A DNA stretch of 64,000 nt from Brevibacterium sp. CBA3109 (GTDB lineage Bacteria > Actinomycetota > Actinomycetes > Actinomycetales > Brevibacteriaceae), in contig NZ_CP158281.1 of the NCBI RefSeq assembly GCF_040256645.1, positions 372,001 to 436,000 on the forward strand, written 5' to 3'. The notes under the pieces were generated by a model. That model made no database searches, had not been told where the DNA came from, and was given only the letters and a program-made list of their open reading frames with translations. Of this stretch, positions 61,266 through 64,000 are shown one piece after another. How positions within the stretch are numbered: position 1 is the stretch's first letter; every line of letters starts with the position of its first letter. A program made the position numbers and the translations under genes.

Positions 61266-61714
61266 GTACTTCACACACGGTCCTGAAGTTTCTGACACGA
61301 CCGCGTCCAATGTGGGTGCCAGTGTAAGAATGAACGACGCAGCCTTCGACGGCAATGGTGAAACCGTGGAAGTCATTGACGACGAGCCGGTTTCGAGAGA
61401 TTCGACGCATTGGCTGAGTTGCGAGACCGTGGTTACGCAAAGGCGAATGAGTTCGAGAGCATTCTTGCCAGGATTCCCGATGTGTAGGCATGCAATGCCG
61501 TTCCAGCGACCTGGAATATCGGCCAGATGGCCCGCTTAGAATGTGAACGTCGATATGTTGTTCACCAGGGAGTCTGCGTTGTTGATCAGTGCGCCTGCCT
61601 CGATGATCGACGCGACGATTCTTTGTCGTTTCCAAGACGGGGTAATACGAACAGACTTCACGCCTCAGAAAAATGAGCCACGTGACTGACCGTGAGAATC
61701 AGGAAGGAACAGAT
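61266..61714. other. Gap with a possible SHOCT-like remnant
   Basis: A start-like frame at 61330 (MNDAAFDGNGETVEVIDDEP) and a second frame at 61380-61487 (FDALAELRDRGYAKANEFES, ILARIPDV-stop) would form one short protein if joined by a frameshift. The end resembles a SHOCT motif (L-x-x-L-x-x-x-G-x-x-x-x-x-E-F). It may be a decayed gene. The Dps promoter should lie in 61550-61700. Confidence 0.35.
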
Positions 61715-62242
61715 ATGACTGAGACAGTGAAAGTTCCGCAACCGGCTGGGAGCGAGACGACACGGACTGAGAACGCGGAGCGCGGTTTCGCAGCGTCGCC
61801 GGCGTTGGCGAAGAACATGCAGACAGTTCTCGTTGACTTCATCGCCCTCCAGCTCGTCGGCAAACAGGCGCACTGGAATGTTGTGGGCCCAAACTTCCGG
61901 GACCTTCATCTCAACCTCGACGAGGTAGTCGATATCGCCCGAGAGGGTGCCGACACAATCGCCGAACGTATGCGCGCACTCCACGCCACCGCTGATGGAC
62001 GTCCCGCTGTGGTCGCTGAGCAGACTGCATTGCCGGAGTTCCCGGCAGGTGAAGTGCTGACCGGCGACGTGGTTGATCTCGCTGTCCGAGCGGTCGAGAC
62101 TACCGTGGCCACGATGCGGCAAGTGCATGATGAAGTTGATGAGGCGGATGCGACCACCGCCGACATCTTCCATGACTTCATCGCGCGTCTCGAGCAGCAG
62201 GCCTGGTTCCTCAGCGCCGAGAATCGACGTCCCGAGAACTGA
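61715..62242 (+). CDS. dps: Dps-family ferritin-like DNA-protection protein
   Basis: 175 residues from the ATG at 61715 with AGGAAGGAAC upstream. The ferroxidase-site signature is present: QLVGKQAHWNVVGPNFRDLH, LNLDEVVDIAREGADTIAER, and the helical remainder ends LEQQAWFLSAENRRP. Dps forms dodecamers that store iron and shield DNA during oxidative and starvation stress. Neighbouring genes are also stress-associated. The N-terminus carries a short Thr/Glu-rich extension of about 20 residues. Confidence 0.92.
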   Translation: MTETVKVPQPAGSETTRTENAERGFAASPALAKNMQTVLVDFIALQLVGKQAHWNVVGPNFRDLHLNLDEVVDIAREGADTIAERMRALHATADGRPAVVAEQTALPEFPAGEVLTGDVVDLAVRAVETTVATMRQVHDEVDEADATTADIFHDFIARLEQQAWFLSAENRRPEN

Positions 62243-62278
62243 CAGGTAGGGCCTGAGGTCCGCTCTTCAGGCTGACTA

Positions 62279-62319
62279 TGCGCCGCTGGCGAGTCGATCG
62301 TCGACTCACCAGCGGCGCA
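62279..62319 (+). terminator. Strong hairpin after dps
   Basis: TGCGCCGCTGG pairs perfectly with CCAGCGGCGCA, and within the loop GAGTCGA pairs with TCGACTC. A smaller stem GCCTGA/TCAGGC lies just before it. Confidence 0.8.
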
Positions 62320-62566
62320 CTCACGTTCCTCCCCGAAAGACAATAACCAGATCCTGCCGTGACCGGCTGCTGAGCGGTCTCATACATTGCCTTTCTCCAC
62401 GCGATCATTGACAGGCGCCGCCCGGCGCCGAGAAAGTTCTAAGGCAAATGACGCCGACGCCTGTCTTCACCGCAGAACGCTCGGTGAGCTAGTTCAGCAG
62501 CAACGCGATGATCGCGCTGACGAGTACGGGCTTTGGTCGCCCGAGCATTCAAAGCTGTGCTGCGCT
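62320..62566. other. Gap without genes
   Basis: No convincing frame or structure. Confidence 0.4.
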
Positions 62567-62845
62567 TCAGCTGGTCTCGGCTGAGGCGTGCCCCGGCTGG
62601 CGTATCTCGGTGAAGCTCGTCGTTGATGAGCCGGCATCCTCCGGGCGCTTGTTCATCGCATGATTGAGGTCACGCAGAAACCGAGTGACGACACCTCGCT
62701 CGTGGGGAGTCATCGCATCAGTGACGTCCAGCATTCGGGCGTGCATGTCTACGAGTCTCCGCCGTACATCACGACTCGCCAAGTCGGTGGGTTCCACGGC
62801 GATTGAGCGCCTGTCGTCAGGGTGAGGGAGATCCTGTCTGAGAAG
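62567..62845 (-). pseudogene. C-terminal half of a MarR-family regulator
   Basis: Minus-strand reading gives HPDDRRSIAVEPTDLASRDV, the MarR wing (D-x-R-x-x-x-V), followed by RRRLVDMHARMLDVTDAMTP and HERGVVTRFLRDLNHAMN, the dimerisation helices. The recognition helix and N-terminus are absent, and upstream the frame runs into unrelated sequence that precedes the YflT-like gene's stop. Confidence 0.7.
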
Positions 62846-62863
62846 TGTTCGGCTGCCTGTGCG

Positions 62864-63190
62864 TCAGCTGTTGATCAGCAGCAGGATCTTGCCGTGGTCG
62901 AGCTTCTCTTCGAGGTCGTCGGACTCGTTCGACGTGAAGCCGAACTCCTCGAAGATCGCGCGCAGCTCGTCGCCCTTCTTGTCATACCGCGTGCCTACGA
63001 GATTGCTGAGATCGTCGGGTTCGTTGGCATTGACACTGCCTGCGACGCGGTCGGTGCGGTCATCGTCATGTGAGATGACGAAGAGGTCATCTTTGGCGAT
63101 GCCCGCTGCCGCCTGGCGGTTCACTTCACCCATCAGCTCGGTATCGTCCTGGAATTCTTTGACTGCGGGTTTTATGTCGACTCCTTTCAT
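62864..63190 (-). CDS. YflT-like general stress protein
   Basis: 108 residues: VKEFQDDTELMGEVNRQAAA, GIAKDDLFVISHDDDRTDRV, then LRAIFEEFGFTSNESDDLEE. This fits the GSP17M/YflT domain of small general-stress proteins. There is no ribosome site before the ATG; AAAGGAG lies inside codons 2-4 instead. The mRNA may be leaderless, or translation may begin at a non-standard ATA codon further in. The start touches the dyad GTTTA-N5-TAATC, so it is probably controlled with the divergent TetR gene. Confidence 0.72.
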   Translation of the reverse strand: MKGVDIKPAVKEFQDDTELMGEVNRQAAAGIAKDDLFVISHDDDRTDRVAGSVNANEPDDLSNLVGTRYDKKGDELRAIFEEFGFTSNESDDLEEKLDHGKILLLINS

Positions 63191-63205
63191 GTTTACGACG
63201 TAATC
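63191..63205. promoter_or_regulatory. Dyad GTTTA-N5-TAATC at the YflT-like gene
   Basis: Directly adjoins the ATG of the minus-strand stress gene; read on that strand it is GATTA-N5-TAAAC. Binding there would block a leaderless start. Confidence 0.5.
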
Positions 63206-63310
63206 ACGCTAACAGAAGCCATGCGTCTGACCGAGGGGCCGAAGCCGAACTTTCAAGGGGGTTCTCCTGGTGGCGGAGTCGATGTGGCCTAGAGGGCGCA
63301 ACCCAAAAAT

Positions 63311-63325
63311 GTTTACACACTAATC
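63311..63325. promoter_or_regulatory. Dyad GTTTA-N5-TAATC upstream of the TetR gene
   Basis: 93 bases before the TetR-type start, in the 227-base divergent gap. Its place fits autoregulation. Confidence 0.5.
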
Positions 63326-63417
63326 GCGTCAGGGAATTGAGAGGATGTGTTCGCCTGTGTGACACGCAAGATGAGCGAGCAGGTTCAACCTTCGTCAATC
63401 CGGGCAGGGAGGATCCC

Positions 63418-64000
63418 ATGGCCCAGAACCGTCTGACCAGAAACGACATCGTGCGAGCGGCGATCACATTCGTCGACGTACACGGACTCGATGCGCTGAC
63501 AATGCGACGTCTCGGGCAGTCCCTCGGGGTCGAAGCCATGGCGTTGTATAGGCATGTTTCCGGACGCGAAGACCTTCTCGAAGCGATGGTCGAAGCTCTC
63601 ATCGACAGTCTGTTCGATAACCGGCTGATGAGGCAGACGCCGTCGTCGTGGGAGGACTATCTCCAGCGGGTGGCAAATACGACGAAAGAACTGGCGCTCG
63701 ATCATCCCGGGATCTTTCCTCTGATTGCTACTCAACCGTCCCAAGCTCCGTGGCTGCGCCCTCCGTTGCGCAGCCTGCGCTGGGTCGAAGAGTTCCTTTC
63801 CACGCTGCAGCAATTCGAGTTCTCCGATGCGGCCGCGGTCGGTGCCTACAAATCGTTCACCAGCTTCCTCATCGGGGATCTGCTCCTGCAAGTCCATTCC
63901 ACGAATTTCGCCATCACCGACGAAGACGATCACGAGAGGTCCGATGACGACTCCGACTTATCGGAGTATCCCACCGTGAACGAGCTGAGTGACCTGCTCA
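63418..64000 (+). CDS. TetR family transcriptional regulator, cut by the window end
   Basis: At least 194 residues; the frame is still open at base 64000. The DNA-binding domain is LTRNDIVRAAITFVDVHGLD, ALTMRRLGQSLGVEAMALYR, HVSGREDLLEAMVEALID. The ligand domain that follows (WEDYLQRVANTTKELALDHP) resembles the TetR_C type with a large helical pocket. AGGGAGGA is placed 5 bases before the ATG. The divergent arrangement with the YflT-like gene and the two dyads between them suggest that it represses both genes and itself. Confidence 0.88.
   Translation, partial: MAQNRLTRNDIVRAAITFVDVHGLDALTMRRLGQSLGVEAMALYRHVSGREDLLEAMVEALIDSLFDNRLMRQTPSSWEDYLQRVANTTKELALDHPGIFPLIATQPSQAPWLRPPLRSLRWVEEFLSTLQQFEFSDAAAVGAYKSFTSFLIGDLLLQVHSTNFAITDEDDHERSDDDSDLSEYPTVNELSDLL

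Noticed and set aside
61258..61539. 93-residue open frame overlapping the end of the DUF4235 gene
   Set aside because: Its second half reads better in another frame as a SHOCT-like remnant, and no ribosome site supports it.
1..64000. CRISPR array, rRNA or tRNA genes
   Set aside because: No regularly spaced direct repeats, no rRNA-like conserved stretch and no cloverleaf-like sequence with the T-loop consensus were seen on either strand.

Overview
This is a high-GC bacterial chromosome segment, most likely from an actinobacterium of the Micrococcales (Brevibacterium-like). That placement is inferred from GTG starts, codon use, the YtxH / holin-like / DUF3618 / YhjD / DUF4235 envelope cluster and the style of the glycosyltransferases. 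I saw no rRNA or tRNA gene and no CRISPR array.

Layout: (1) 0.2-6.9 kb, acyl-CoA metabolism: an acyl-CoA dehydrogenase and acyl-CoA ligase pair, a secreted clan GH-A-like lipoprotein and acetoacetyl-CoA synthetase. (2) 7.0-41.6 kb, a large cell-surface glycopolymer locus. It supplies nucleotide sugars (galU, wecC, wecB, a FlaA1/PglF-type 4,6-dehydratase), a lipid-linked initiator (WecA/MraY-type transferase), several glycosyltransferases, a TagG/TagH-like ABC exporter, a DUF6270 protein, two very large GT2 plus CDP-glycerol glycerophosphotransferase proteins and a degenerate LCP protein. Eight genes from 16.6 to 29.3 kb overlap stop-to-start. From about 28.5 to 38.3 kb the DNA becomes AT-rich and mosaic, with an IS481-type element, an internally deleted IS1634-like element and a chimeric pseudogene made from an acyltransferase and a glycerophosphotransferase. 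(3) 41.8-50.7 kb, a catabolic island: a GntR regulator divergent from an NhaC-type antiporter, DegT-like aminotransferase, HisD-like dehydrogenase, D-cysteine desulfhydrase/L-cysteate lyase-like enzyme, Asp/Glu racemase-like protein and amidase. The island is bounded by two 80-bp direct copies of the 3' end of yceI. (4) 50.7-56.3 kb, YceI, a BPL_N-domain lipoprotein, a flavin amine-oxidase-like enzyme, a type II NADH dehydrogenase and gene remnants. (5) 56.3-64 kb, an ISL3 element inserted just upstream of an envelope-stress operon (YtxH, holin-like, DUF3618, YhjD/BrkB, DUF4235), then Dps, a MarR remnant, a YflT-like stress protein and a TetR regulator running off the end.

The most notable structural signals are two places where the displaced 3' tail of a gene, still followed by its hairpin terminator, lies beyond inserted genes (wecC tail beyond galU; yceI tail beyond the catabolic island), and a 15-bp dyad GTTTA-N5-TAATC that occurs upstream of the TetR gene, its divergent stress gene and the envelope-stress operon.
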